Positions 33,141 to 44,473 are shown, counted from the first letter of the stretch. The stretch: 64,000 nucleotides of DNA from Fagopyrum homotropicum (GCA_033239125.1 BSWB01000002.1:52487001-52551000); one strand, 5' to 3'. Made by a program: numbers and translations. The notes: a model not told the origin generated them from the letters alone.

Positions 33141-34786
33141 TTACAAAAAGTTAGAAGGAAGACGGGCAACAAGTTGTGCCGCCAATCCTTTCTGGATAGC
33201 AAATTCGATCCTCCTAAAAACAACATCAGAAGACCTAGGAGACGTAACGTTGCCATGCAAAACCCGTTGCACCCTCTTCAGAATTTCAATAGCATCGGGC
33301 GCAAGAAAACCAAAGGTGTCGAAAGCGAACGGAAGAAACACATGTTGATTTTCAATACAAGCTTTCTCATGTTTGGCCACCTTAGCAGAAGCCGCATTAA
33401 GCGCCGCCTTACCCACCGCAAAAGGCCCACTACCCAAACAAACAAGTAGGGAAACTCCAGTCAAATCGATGCAAGCATGTTTTCCACCCGCCCATCCAAA
33501 CACCAAGATATCCGCCGGCCTCAAGGTGGACTTCCCCTCACGTGGATCAGTTAAGAAGGACACAGGCGCCTCCTTCTTAGCCGATACCCCCGCCCTCCTA
33601 AACACATCACACAACACATCACGGACCAAATCATGCCTATATTTGAAGCCAGGAAGCTCTTTACAATGAACCGCATGCTCCCCAAAAGAATCTAGAATTC
33701 TCCGACAATTGGGCATAGGACAAATCTCATCGACCGGGTATAGAGGAATCATAAGGCGATACTTAAGAACCGAACGATACTCAACCGGGGACATACATTG
33801 CCCAAGTCCATCAATGGGTATGACAAGAAGGAAATCTTGGCTATGTGTGGATTGAAGACACTTGAAAACCGCTTTTTGTCTTAGAGTCAAATCAAAAGTA
33901 ACTTCCATCTCCTGCACGGTCTTACCGAAAAGAGCACTCGCCAAAGCATGTTGGGCTTTAGAGGGGACGGTGTTCTTGACAGTAAAGACAGAAAGATCGA
34001 AACCAGGAATAGAAGTTTGAAGATTGCCCAAAGCTCCATAAAACTCAGAGCACATTTCTGCAACTCTATTGTCCCGTAAAATATGGTCTTGGAGCTCCCA
34101 AGACTGGGCCCTAGAGGCAACAAAAGTAAAGGAAGACGTCTCAATAGCAGAGTATAGCCCAAGCCCCCCAAATCGAATAGGCAAAGAAGCAAGCCGCCAC
34201 TGAAGATCTCCAAAAAAAGGACCCCCACAAACCACAATATCCTCGACTGATCTACGGAGCTCGAAATCAAAATAAGCTGCTGCACTCTCCCAATGCTCCG
34301 GATGACAAGTCCTCAAGCCAAAATACAACTTAGCAACACCCATGCAAGAACGAAGGAGGAGAAGCTCACTCTGGGGGTCTCTCAACTGTGGAAGAAGATG
34401 CATCAACTCAACCGCCTTAACAGCTCTCTTCATGACAAGCTCTCTAACAAACTCCTCATCTCTACTCACTGCCCCACCTAGCAACTTAACACCCAACGCT
34501 GGCCTTGCAATGTCATGGGGAAATAGTCCATCTCTAAGTTTAGACCCATCACATGAAGGCCAGAAGAGCTTAGTTTTGCGAACATTCAACATGAGGCCTA
34601 AACCCGGACCAAACTCACGAATGATATCAAGAGCTCTAGCCACCTCCTCAGATCGACCAATAATGGTCCCATCGTCAAGATACCAAGCATGTAGAATAGT
34701 CTTGCAACTGTCTCTGATCTTATGCAGAAGCGGGTGCAAGACAAGAGAGAAGAGGAGGGGCCCCAAAGGATCTCCTTGTTGCACAC
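33141..34786 (-). pseudogene. C-terminal half of the RT relic: YLDD, thumb, CCHC and endonuclease-like part
   Basis: About 548 codons open up to the LTR insertion point. The open frame extends a few codons into the solo LTR; those are not part of the gene. It is unusually intact: motif C, a long conserved-looking middle (LPIRFGGLGLYSAIE, PSKAQHALASALF), then the finger and endonuclease signature and a short tail ending LPSNFL. Such preservation in so long a frame suggests recent origin or past constraint. Confidence 0.85.
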
Positions 34787-37255
34787 TGTAATAACCGAAA
34801 ATTTTAAGTTTTCGACGAATGGAAATTAACCAAATCCGATACGACAATCATAATTAAATAAATAAATAAGCTAAACAAAACGAGTTTAAACGTTATCATT
34901 TTATGTGACCTTAAATCACATAAAATGATAACACAAAATTTATTAATAAAATAAATATATAAATAATAAAAATAAAGATAATACAGAATTAATTCCGTAT
35001 TATATATTTTCCGTACTTAACTAGAACCCGAGCGAGTGACGGATTCCTTTTCCGTGCTAATTTAAAAGCGGGCCGGATGTGGGCCACTGCGAGGCCCAAT
35101 CAGCAGCCCACCTCCTAATTTAACCTAACCCTAAATTTTCCTAATCACCCTACTAATTAATATTTTTCTCCTAACCTACTGCCGATACACTCCTGCCGCT
35201 ACCCTCCGTCACTCACCTTCTGAAGAGAGCGACCGCCGCACCTCTCCTGCGTTCAACCGGAGCTGTCCACCGGAGCCGACAGCGCCGTCCGCCGCGACCA
35301 CCCAGAGCCGCCAGGTGAGCCGCTTCTCCCTTTCTCCTTCCTTCCGCCTCCCTCGTTTTCTTCTGCTTCTGTTCGAGCCGAGGACCCTAAACCGCCGCTT
35401 CTCTGCAGCCGCGCCGCGCCACCCAGTCGGCCTCCTGCCGCCTTCGGTCGACCGCCAGACCCCGCCGACCGCCGCAGTGGGTTGGTAAGTACATGCCTCC
35501 CTCTCTTCGCCCTTCTTTTCTCCGTTCCGGACCGCTGACCGCCTTGCTCCTGGCCTGCAGTAGCACCGACCGCGCCGCTCCCCGCCGGATCCATCGCCGC
35601 CGGAAACGCTAACCCCTTATCGCCGGACTGCAGTTCCGTAAGCTTGCTCCTCCTCTCTTCAACTTCACTGTCATCCATGTGTATGTGAACTGCTGTTGTT
35701 GAGCCCTAAGCATAAATAACATAACGTTAATGAGCTGCTGAATATTTTTCATAAAGTGGAAGGCAAAGGCTGCTGTAATTTTAATTTAAGTTCTTCAGCT
35801 TTAGGTTTCGAACAGCCCATCTTGTCGATCAATTATAAAATGTTTGGATAAAGATCCACCGTTGAATTTTGGATATGTTGTAGACGGATATATGTAGTTT
35901 ATCATATTAAAATTTGGGGAGAAATGAACGGTCGGATTGAAAGTTACGAGCTCCCGAAGTTAGGTAGTTGAGCAGTTTTATTAAACTTATAAATTTGACT
36001 AAGTATAGGAAAGTAGAGTGAGGAACCGACTTTGGGAATTATTATAAAAATATCGGCTGAACAGTTTGGAGTAATTCCTTCTTCTAAGGCTAGATATAAC
36101 CTCATAGATGATCTAGATTTTAATTCGGAAATTTTATAAGTTGTTAAGAATTTTATATTTAGAGCCGAAGTTAAACCTTTTTCGGTTCTTCCGGAAAATA
36201 GAAACATAGGAAAAATGTCAGTTTCACACCTAATAAAATTCTAAGAGTTAGGATATATTTTAGAACTTCAAATAGGAGTTTGGACATGAATTTTAGAGTT
36301 TTCGTGAAAATCGGAACCAAGGGTAAAATGGTCATTTTACCCTAAAACTAATAATGTAACTAGTACGTCTTAATACTTATTTGATCTTAGAAGTTTTAGA
36401 CTTCTATCTACGTGAAAGTGTGCTAATACACTTATCGCCTTTAACAGGCAACTGAGTGGGTACAGTTACAGAGCAAGTGGTTATTAAAGAGTTGAGCGTT
36501 ATAACAGGTAAGTCCTTTGGGCTTACTTAGCTGATTGCTAAATATGAGTATAAATGATGATGGTGGTGTGTGATTGACATGTTAGAGAGATAGGTTGTGA
36601 TATATAAATACCGACCTGTATTTTTGGCCTAAGAGTAACGGGCGGTGGCATTCCGCTCAGTAGCTCGCAGGGCGCTGGGGGTTTCTTTCGGGACTAGTCC
36701 ACACATGGTTTGTAGTGATGCTACCAAAGGAAGTCAGCTAGACCTACACCAGTTGGATAAGGAACGGAGGCGAGAACTAATAATAGTTCTCGTGCCACAA
36801 CTTAAATTGAATAATGTGAATCACTTAAATAATAGATAATAATTGGTTGAGTGCCAGCATGATGTTTGTTTTTTTTTGTTTCTGCTTGTGTTTGTGCTGT
36901 TATCATTTTTGCTTATATTTGGATAGTTAGCTAACGGTTTATCCGTGTTGTAGATCTGTAGAGATAGACAGTTGTAGAGAGATCCGGAACGGATGGTCAG
37001 CCGGGTCCACGTACTCATTAGATGGGGACGGGGGAGTCTTCCATACGGCATGCATGTTATGTATCTTTATATATGTTTGTAAGGCTGTCACATGTGTACG
37101 TTTATACATTAAAAATATTATGTTTTAGAAATTGTTTTAAATACGTTTGTGCCTTGTTGTAAGATCCAAGTAATGTTGTTGTTAAACCAAGGTCGGGACC
37201 CATTGTGAGGTCCTAACCAGTAACTCCCCGAGTTCCGAGAATTTGGGGTGTTACA
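34787..37255 (+). mobile_element. Chromovirus-type solo LTR (2469 bp) inside the RT relic
   Basis: Starts TGTAATAACC, ends GGGGTGTTACA and is flanked by CACAC at 34782-34786 and 37256-37260. Taking out the LTR and one CACAC rejoins the RT frame exactly at motif B (SATG/V/QQGDP), an independent check on both boundaries. The inverted repeat TTATCATTTTATGTGA / TCACATAAAATGATAA lies at 34893-34931. A GC-rich stretch (35200-35650) produces a spurious 141-codon frame. Confidence 0.96.
34893..34931 (+). promoter_or_regulatory. Conserved inverted repeat in chromovirus LTR (perfect 16-bp arms)
   Basis: TTATCATTTTATGTGA, 7-base spacer, TCACATAAAATGATAA. It lies 106 bases from the LTR start, as in the copy at 22564. 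An AATTCCGT motif follows in all copies. Confidence 0.85.
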
Positions 37256-38830
37256 CACACCAGTAGCCGACCAGATGAATCTATCTCCAATGTACAACCT
37301 GGCGGCTTGACCATACAAGAAATCAACCCATAAAGAGATAGACGGACATCTCTTTCTAACCTCCCTAAGCAAAATGGTCCTGTCAACCAAGTTGAAGGCA
37401 TTGGAAAAATCCACTGTCAACATAGCTAGAGAACCATCGGTAAAACGATCACTCAGAACTCTATTAACACTATGTAGAATAGCCTTTACACCACCTGAAA
37501 CACCCACTCCAAACTGGAAATCTCTCAAATATCCTCCCATATCCTTACACACACTCTTCATAGCAACTTTAGACACCAACCATCTCCATATAGTACCAAC
37601 TGCAATGGGTCGGATCCCATTGTCAGGCTTCAACAGCGGCGTAAAAGGAGCTGAAGCCACAAACTCGGCCAAACTCAAGGGGCACCTGCCTCCCAACCAT
37701 AGATTAACCACTGAGGTGATCGCTCTCAAAAAGACTCGTGGCAACAGAGGAACCCTCACCACACATAGCGTCTAAGATGTGTTGTGCCCTCAAGCCATCT
37801 CTACCGCAAGAAGTACTTTTGGGAAAGGACTTGATGCATTTAAATACCAAATCGATGTCAACAATGAGGGGTGATTCATGAAAGGTAGTGCAAGACTTAG
37901 AAGGTGGAGGTTTGTGGGGATGTTTAGCCTCTAACACCTTCAAAGTCTCCTCACTGTAAGATGCAACACCAGAAGAGCACAAAACCTTAACAGCGGCTGT
38001 AAAATGCCCATCCGAAACCTTGCGGAGGCATTTCTCGATATTAGAATTTCTCTCTAAACCCCCTCTATCACCATAGCCACCATCCACCATCCCAAAAGGC
38101 CTATGCTCCGAAGGGTCTAACAAGACTTCCACTAGACTCGAAACACCCTCAGCCTCACCCCAAATAGGCAATGCCTACAAAATCCGTTGATGTTGTATCG
38201 ACTTTCTACTTCCCGATCTTTTGTCTCGTCTGCTCATAGGCCTGAATACCTGCAAAGTGCACCGAGGAAGTAAAAACAACATAACCCAAGCAGCTACACT
38301 TCCGGGCTCAGCTACCACCTTCAAGAGAACACTCAACGACGCTTGAGAGAACCTAAGACGACAGCTATGAGGATGCTTTTCACGGTAGAAATAGGAACTC
38401 GCATAAACCTCTCCAACAAATCTGCATCAAAACACATACTCGCATCGTCCACCCCAACTTGATCTCCAGCAACCGGCCTCGAAATACCCACAACCGGCCT
38501 CAAGATACCCACAATGTATCCACCCTCATCACCAAAAGAAGAAATAGAACCATCTGGGTGACGGCATTCACGACTCAGAGCATGAAGACTCATACACCTG
38601 CCACACAACCACATCCTGAGCGCAGCCAACACCTCCACAAACGCCGTAAAAACATCAAGATCACACTCAAGCAAGCCCCGAACTTCATTCTTGCGTTCAA
38701 CCGCAAAGAGATGTTGCCTTTTCAAATGACTTACTAGGCAAGAGAAACCTTTACTTCCATCCCTTCCATCACCACACCCATGAAATGATCTAAGCGGACA
38801 ATGACGGGAACCATTGCCCACCGGCGTCAT
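37256..38830 (-). pseudogene. N-terminal half of the RT relic: fingers, palm motif A
   Basis: Three frames. 38830-38333 covers the zinc-finger-like segments, 38171 to about 37730 a linker and pre-RT segment (LVFKCIKSFPKSTSCGRDG), and about 37730-37261 RT blocks up to motif B. The frames change at the run of five A at 37728-37732 and within 38172-38332. Confidence 0.8.
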
Positions 38831-39535
38831 AGAAAAATTCAGCTCACCAAAGGGAATTTTCTTTGGGACATAAAAACAAACACTTGGTGGGCATCATCCT
38901 TGTATCCCTAAAATTCCAACCCCTGCTAGATTTCCAGCAAAATCAACACTTTGCTAGCTTCGGAATCACCAGCTCGCTGAAACTGAACGAATTCACTAAA
39001 GCCACGGAGCAAGATATACGAGCGGATAATCGATGACGTGAGATTGATGAGAAATAAATCACAGGTTGGCAGTGAACAAGTACAGTTCCATGTCTTCCCC
39101 CTAAATCTGGTGGCCTTAAACCATTGAATCCGAATCAGTAAGCATCTCTTTACCAACAGTAAACAGCATCAACACCTCAATGTCTGAATCCTACTTACAT
39201 ATCAAAATTCACGAGCAACACAACCCTAATTTCACCCCAAAACCCTCTCAATTTCATCCAATCTTCACTAATCGATCATGGGGAAGGACAATGTCGCTCT
39301 CTGTGCTCCATGTGTCTCCTTGACTTCAATTTCTTGATCGCCTTCCAATTATCAAGACAGGGAATACGATCGACCGAATCCGAGCCCTCATAGCTCTCCC
39401 ATCTCAATTTTGCCAGATCCTCAAACTCCTCCGATGAAGAAGGTGAAGCCGTGAAGGAGAGCTCAAATTCGTCGGTGATTGGGATGGAGAAGACGGTGAC
39501 GGAGAGCTCAAAATCGGCGGTGTCGCTCTCTGTTT
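38831..39535. other. Probable upstream part of the RT relic
   Basis: Less AT-rich than the surroundings. It has repeated GGAGAGCTCAAA(A)TCG and GTCGCTCTCTGT phrases near 39290-39530, and 39295-39305 and 39520-39533 share TGTCGCTCTCTGT. It meets the AT-rich family at about 39535, so the inserted unit probably ends there. I see no gene. Confidence 0.4.
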
Positions 39536-39920
39536 TCGATTTTGATCATCGTATTTAAATTTTTTTTTTTTGTTAATTCTGTATTGTTATTATTTTTTTC
39601 TTAGAAATAAAATTCAATGACGATTCTTTTTCTAACAAATAAGATTCGATTGTTACGAAATTTGATTTGTTTTAAAAAAAATGAATAATTTGAATATGAA
39701 TTCTATTTTTTAAAAAACCGGTTTTTTAAATTTTGTAAAAAGAAATAAAAAATTTCGGATTTTTTGGTTAACGTAACAAGAAAAATGTTGAGTAAAAGGG
39801 GTAAGTAGACTTTTATTATATAAATGTAGATTAAGTAGGCTTTTATGTTTCAATGTATATTAACTAGACCCCTTATAATTTTGTGAAAAAGATAAAATCT
39901 AAAAAAATTTAAGATACTTT
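39536..39920. repeat. AT-rich repetitive DNA
   Basis: Returns to the TTTTGATCATCGTATTT / AGATTCGATTGTTACGAAA family seen at 26800-33100, which supports insertion of the RT unit into it. No gene seen. Confidence 0.55.
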
Positions 39921-39944
39921 CAAAATTAAAAAAGAAAAATTAGA

Positions 39945-40620
39945 GTGGTCCCCTACAATTATTCAAAATTAAAAAGATTTTCTCCCTTAATTTTTTAAAA
40001 TAAAAAAGGAAAATGAAAGTGGTCCCCTACAATTAAGGAATTAGTTTTAACATTAAAAATATTCTCTCCCTTAATTAATATTGTTTTTTTTTTAAAGAGT
40101 CGCTTATTTGTTGGCAATAAAATTAATTACATAATTTTATGTACATAATTTGCGTGCGAAATTATGTACATAATCTGTGTGCGAAATTATGTACATGGCG
40201 TGCGAAATTATGTACATAATCTGCGTGCGAAATTATGTACATAATCTGCGTGCGAAATTATGTACATGGCGTGCGAAATTATGTACATAATCTGCGTGCG
40301 AAATTATGTACATAATCTGCGTGCGAAATTATGTACATAATATGCGTGCGAAATTATGTACGTAAAATTATGTACAGAATTTGTGGGACCACTCTCATTT
40401 TTTTTATTTAATTAAAAAACAGCCATATTAATTAAGGGAGAGAATCTTTTTAATGAGAGTGGTCCACACAATTAATATTCACTTATCTTTTTAATTTAGT
40501 TTATTTTTTTAATTTTTAATAGTTATTTATCCTTCTTAATTAAGGAAGTGAATTTTTTTAATTAGAGTGGTCCCCACAATTAATAGCATCTTTATAATTG
40601 AATTTAATTTTATTTTTAGG
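39945..40620. repeat. Second palindromic structure with minisatellite core
   Basis: The left flank (about 40038-40090, ATTAAAAATATTCTCTCCC then TTAATTAATATTG) faces its reverse complement at about 40425-40460. GTGGTCCCC motifs lie on the left and GGGACCACTC on the right. The core is the tandem array at 40137-40366. It has the same inverted-arm, minisatellite-core plan as 29962-32056 on a smaller scale, and there is no coding region. Confidence 0.6.
40137..40366 (+). repeat. Tandem array of GTGCGAAATTATGTACATAATCTGC
   Basis: About nine units. A 25-base form alternates irregularly with a shorter form ending ATGTACATGGC. The unit itself contains the palindrome TTATGTACATAA. Confidence 0.93.
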
Positions 40621-40960
40621 GAGAAAATTGAGGGAGCCTAAATTGTATCATGAATAAAAAAGGGCTTTCCTACAGTAATTTTCTCAAAAATGTTTTTTCT
40701 AAACAAAAGGGATTCTTTTAAAAAATATTAAATCCAATTTTTAATTTTCGGAATTTTTAAAAACAGAAAATCGTTTATGATTCGGTTTTTAAGTAAATAA
40801 GAGTCCATTTTTACAAATTTTTATTTCTTTTTTAAAAAGAGTAATAAATTTGGTTATTGTTACCAAAAAAATCGATTTGTAGCACTTTTTATATGTTAGA
40901 ATGTGTTTGCGCTAAATTAAGATTATTCGGTTTACCTGACCCATGACATATTACTGAAAT
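40621..40960. other. AT-rich DNA
   Basis: Contains a further degenerate stretch of the AT-rich family. No gene or RNA recognised. Confidence 0.5.
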
Positions 40961-40983
40961 GATTCAATCTATAAATATACCCG

Positions 40984-41090
40984 CACAACTATATATTAAA
41001 CCACGAATCGTGCAGAGTACGGTACACTCTTGTGTGAGTTAGGCACAACTATATATTAAACCACGTGTCGTGCAGAGCACGGTACACTAG
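40984..41090 (+). mobile_element. Probable Helitron 3' end, duplicated
   Basis: The sequence CACAACTATATATTAAACCACG...CGTGCAGAG(C/T)ACGGTACACT occurs twice in tandem (40984-41030 and 41044-41089). The second copy has a short hairpin (CGTGC-AGA-GCACG) followed by CTAG at 41087-41090 and then T, the classic form of a Helitron terminus. I could not place a matching 5' TC end. Confidence 0.5.
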
Positions 41091-41375
41091 TTTAATTTTA
41101 ACTAAGCAAATTGTCGAGAAGAGGTTTATGCGGATTGAATTTGAACTTATCTGTAAAAAAATATTTCCATTAATTACGTACATAAAATTTTGTTACAACT
41201 AAATAACTATTTAAAAAAATGACAAATTTAACAAAAATATAATTATTTTTGGCTATTTTTATAAACAAATTAACTTAGAAATTAAGATTATTAAAAAAAA
41301 AAAAAAGAAAGATAATGTATCGAAATCCGGTTTAAAAAAATCGTCAGAAACAATTAAAATAACTAGAAAAACAAT

Positions 41376-41399
41376 CGCTAGAAGGAGGGGTCGAACCTC

Positions 41400-41432
<33 letters not shown>

Positions 41433-41449
41433 AACTGAGCTATTCCAGC
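41376..41449 (-). tRNA. trnN-GTT: tRNA-Asn (GTT)
   Basis: 74 bases on the minus strand, folding as a standard cloverleaf. The acceptor stem is GCTGGAA/TTCTAGC (with a G-T pair), the D arm contains AGCTCAGTTGGTTAGAGC, the anticodon loop is CTGTTAA with GTT, and the T arm is GGAGGTTCGACCCCTCC. The internal promoter boxes are intact. A TTTTT run follows at 41369-41373 as terminator. There is no intron and CCA is not encoded, as for nuclear genes. It pairs in the same orientation with tRNA-Asp 73 bases upstream. Confidence 0.97.
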
Positions 41450-41522
41450 ATTTTTGTATAGTTTGAATTTTAGTGATACTAGATACATATACATATAAGA
41501 CTATGAAGACAGAGCAAAATAA

Positions 41523-41594
41523 CGCCGTTGCCGGGGATCGAACCCGGGTCACCCGCGTGACAGGCGGGAATACTTACCACTATACTACAACGAC
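41523..41594 (-). tRNA. trnD-GTC: tRNA-Asp (GTC)
   Basis: 72 bases on the minus strand. The acceptor stem is GTCGTTG/CAACGGC, the anticodon loop carries CTGTCAC with GTC, and the T arm includes CGGGTTCGATCCCCG. A TTTT run follows (41515-41518). Its 3' end plus CCA is exactly complementary to the primer site of element B at 8870-8887. A CAA motif lies upstream, as in many plant tRNA genes. Confidence 0.97.
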
Positions 41595-41599
41595 TTCGA

Positions 41600-43106
41600 T
41601 GAACATTTTTTGTATACGCTTAATAAGACAGAAACGTAATATTTGAACACACTTGTATTTTGTTAAAATTTTCAAATCCTTCATAAACTTTTTCTTTTAC
41701 TTTGTTAATATGAGCGATTAAACAGATCTAAGCATAACCTAAGGTATTTATACCCTATCAACAAACATCCTATTCTGAATACTAAGGTATTTATACTTAG
41801 ATAAGTATTGATCTTTCCACCTAGCTATCAAATGTTAGAAGATTATTATCAAAGACACTATATATCGATAGTTCTTTGATGTAAATCATTATATTTACTA
41901 CATCATCCAGTTCATGTTTATTTTAGAACTTGTGTCGTGCACGGATATTTATAAGATTTATATACTATGAAAAATACATATTATATATTAAATATTTTTA
42001 ATGATTTGTATTGGATATTAATTATCAATAATACGATCCGAGATATGCCCATCGAGTCTTCCATGCCAACTTTGAACTTTCTCAATAAAATCTTACATGT
42101 TATTCCGGTCAGCCACCTTGACCCGGTGATTTGCTATTACAAGCCCCGTGTATCGAGATTTCTCGTCGGCCTTGCTATTATTAGACTTTTATTATTTTAC
42201 GTATATTTCTATTTTAGTTGATTTATTTTATTTTTCAGTTAAGTTTATTTAATTCATAGACTAGTTTTTTTTTCCTTCAGATAATTAAGGTTTTTATTTA
42301 TTTTTTATATTATTCCGCATTAGTTTAGATAGTTTATGTTATTTCTTATCTTATTCATTTGTAAATGCTATAAATTTAGGTGTCCACCTGATAATAACAA
42401 ACTAAATTATTTAAAATAATAAGTGTATGTAGTCTTGTTAATTTGGTTCTTAGTTGAACCAATTAACAAACAATTATCGTTTAGTTAGTAGTAGAAGAAG
42501 TTGAACTCGACAAAACCTCATCTATATCATTAAGTGCTTGGATTTGCACTCATCTATGGGAACACAATGAACAATGAAAACTCCACCTCGATTATATATT
42601 TGCATATGTGATGATGGAAGAATTAACACAAATGAGCGGTTTTTATACTAACAAATATCGATTTTATTTGTTGATTGCTTGGTTTGTTTTTGTGTTTGTC
42701 AAATGTATGCAGGCCTTGGAAAGCATTTCAAGGGATGAATGAAGGCCTTGAAGTCGGATACAAGGAACAAGCGTAGAGATTGGAAAGCATTTCAAAGGTT
42801 CAATACGGAGGCCTTGAAAACCATTTCAAGGGATCAAAGTCGAAGGGATATGACAGCTCAAAGGAATTCAAATCAATCTCAAACAACCAAATCTTTCAAG
42901 GGTCAAGAGAATATATTTCAGGAAGATATCAAGATGATTTGTGCAACAAAGAGATCTTGACCAACAAGAAGATTTGGCCCAACAAAAATATCTTGCACAG
43001 ATCTTATCCATCTTGACGCAAGATTTATTCTCAACGTGGGTTAAGGAGATGAAGAAGATAAGGAAAATATACAACAACTATCTCATCTCAACAAAGAAGC
43101 GTTTTC
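41600..43106. other. AT-rich spacer, with an internally repetitive patch
   Basis: No gene recognised. From 42710 to 42860 the phrase GGAAAGCATTTCAAGG occurs three times with variants alongside GGCCTTGAA, suggesting the leader or gag edge of an unidentified element. Open frames here (42739-42960 and 42780-43016) are short and overlap one another. Confidence 0.4.
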
Positions 43107-44473
43107 TGTAACACCCCGGATTCTTGGAACCCGGGATATTACTAGGATCTTGCAACAAGACACAAATAAGGAAAAACCGAAATTCATGAAAAAGTATTTT
43201 TATGGTAGTGAATGCAACACGGTCTAGCAGCCTATAGTACTTAAACAAGGTAAAAACAACAACTGTCTTAGCAAAAGAAAGAACGACAAACACAACCCCA
43301 ACCCCCACTCTAAGGAGTACGGAGACCCGGCTGACCACTACTTTTGGATCACTCAGCTGCTGGTCTAACCTGCGGTAAATCTAAAAAGCACAACAACAGA
43401 AACCATTAGCGAGTTATCTAAACATTAGAAGAACAATAATAGCACACACACACACATAAAAGAATAAACACCCATCATGCTTTCAAACAAGTCCATTTAT
43501 TATCTTAAGTTAAGTTACTCATTCACGCTAATGATACTTAGTTTGTGACACGAGGGATTCCCAAACCTCGCCTCCGCCCCCGTGTAACCATCAGGAATGG
43601 ATCCGATGCATCTCACCTTGTACCTGCCTGGTCTGGGTATAGAGAACCTCCCACTCTCCTGTCAGAGCTGGGCAGTGATGTCACGGCCCGTTATACATAC
43701 ACTTGGGCCTTAAACATAATAATAACGGTCGTCCTAGCAAGTTATTATTATTAAAATCACACACATAGCACACACAACTACTATCACTCAACCAATATCC
43801 AGAAACTGGCTAAGTAAGTCGCAAGGACTTACCTGAGTCAAAACACACTCCAACACGTCTCAAAACAGTCTGTACTCATGGTAACTCAAACGCCTGTCAA
43901 ATAAGGCATGTGGATCAAAATCACATCCAGATGTCCAACCTCATGTGAAGGAATTACGGAAAAAGCTCTCTTACGGTAAAAGACCATTTTACCCTTAGTG
44001 CCGAAAGTTTTCAAAGTTTATTCTTGAATTCTACTAATTTCTTTTAGAACTTGTTTTCAATAAATTGTTTGTCTCTGATAGTTTTTTTTTTTTTATAAGT
44101 TATAAGTTAAACTCGAAGCTACTCCTCCAAGAACAATACTCCTCTTCTTTCCCGATTAACAATCTACTCTTCCACATGTATATGTACGTATGTATATACT
44201 CTAACTTTTTTCTTCAACTCGTATAGTTCTGTGACTACTCGGTACTTATATATATCTACGTAATTTCATAACTCTCAACTCGTACTTATATACGTGACCC
44301 ATATATCTATAAACACTATACTTATGCCTATAATTATATTCCTATATATACTTTACATACCTACTAATCTTATGCTTCTATATAACTTACACATACTCCC
44401 ACTTATACATTAATATATACTCGTATCACTGTACATCTACAGGGTAACTCAACCATCCTCACATTCTCATCAT

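Larger units (their letters stand above)
33101..38830 (-). pseudogene. Non-LTR reverse transcriptase gene with R2-like zinc finger and endonuclease signature, broken
   Basis: Read on the minus strand. The N-terminal part (38830-38333) has finger-like clusters, including VSHLKRQH and CGRCMSLHALSRECRH. Next come SCGRDGLRAQHILDA and, after a frame change at the A-run 37728-37732, the RT: TPLLKPDNGIRPIAVG, the motif A Asp in LTVDFSNAFNLVD, and motif B QQGDPLGPLLF. Motif C, YLDD, is at 34671-34682. The C-terminal part has a CX4CX9HX3C finger (33660-33720), then KYRHDLV and PAD-x14-D (about 33460-33520). That order, CCHC finger, RHD, PDx(12-14)D, is the signature of restriction-like endonucleases in R2-type elements. 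The frame ends at 33141, and a run of nine A (minus strand, 33101-33109) follows as a possible poly(A) tail. Breaks: the solo LTR 34787-37255, the shift at 37730, and further disruption around 38172-38332. Confidence 0.8.

Noticed and set aside
35253..35678. 141-codon minus-strand frame rich in Gly, Arg and Ala
   Set aside because: GC-rich stretch of the solo LTR at 34787-37255; no domain, and the sister LTR lacks it.
33141..38830. Assignment of the RT relic to a true R2 element in 28S rDNA
   Set aside because: No rRNA gene sequence flanks it; only the domain signature is R2-like.
40137..40366. Regular short repeats considered as a CRISPR array
   Set aside because: Units are contiguous with no unique spacers, in a plant-type sequence; this is an ordinary minisatellite.
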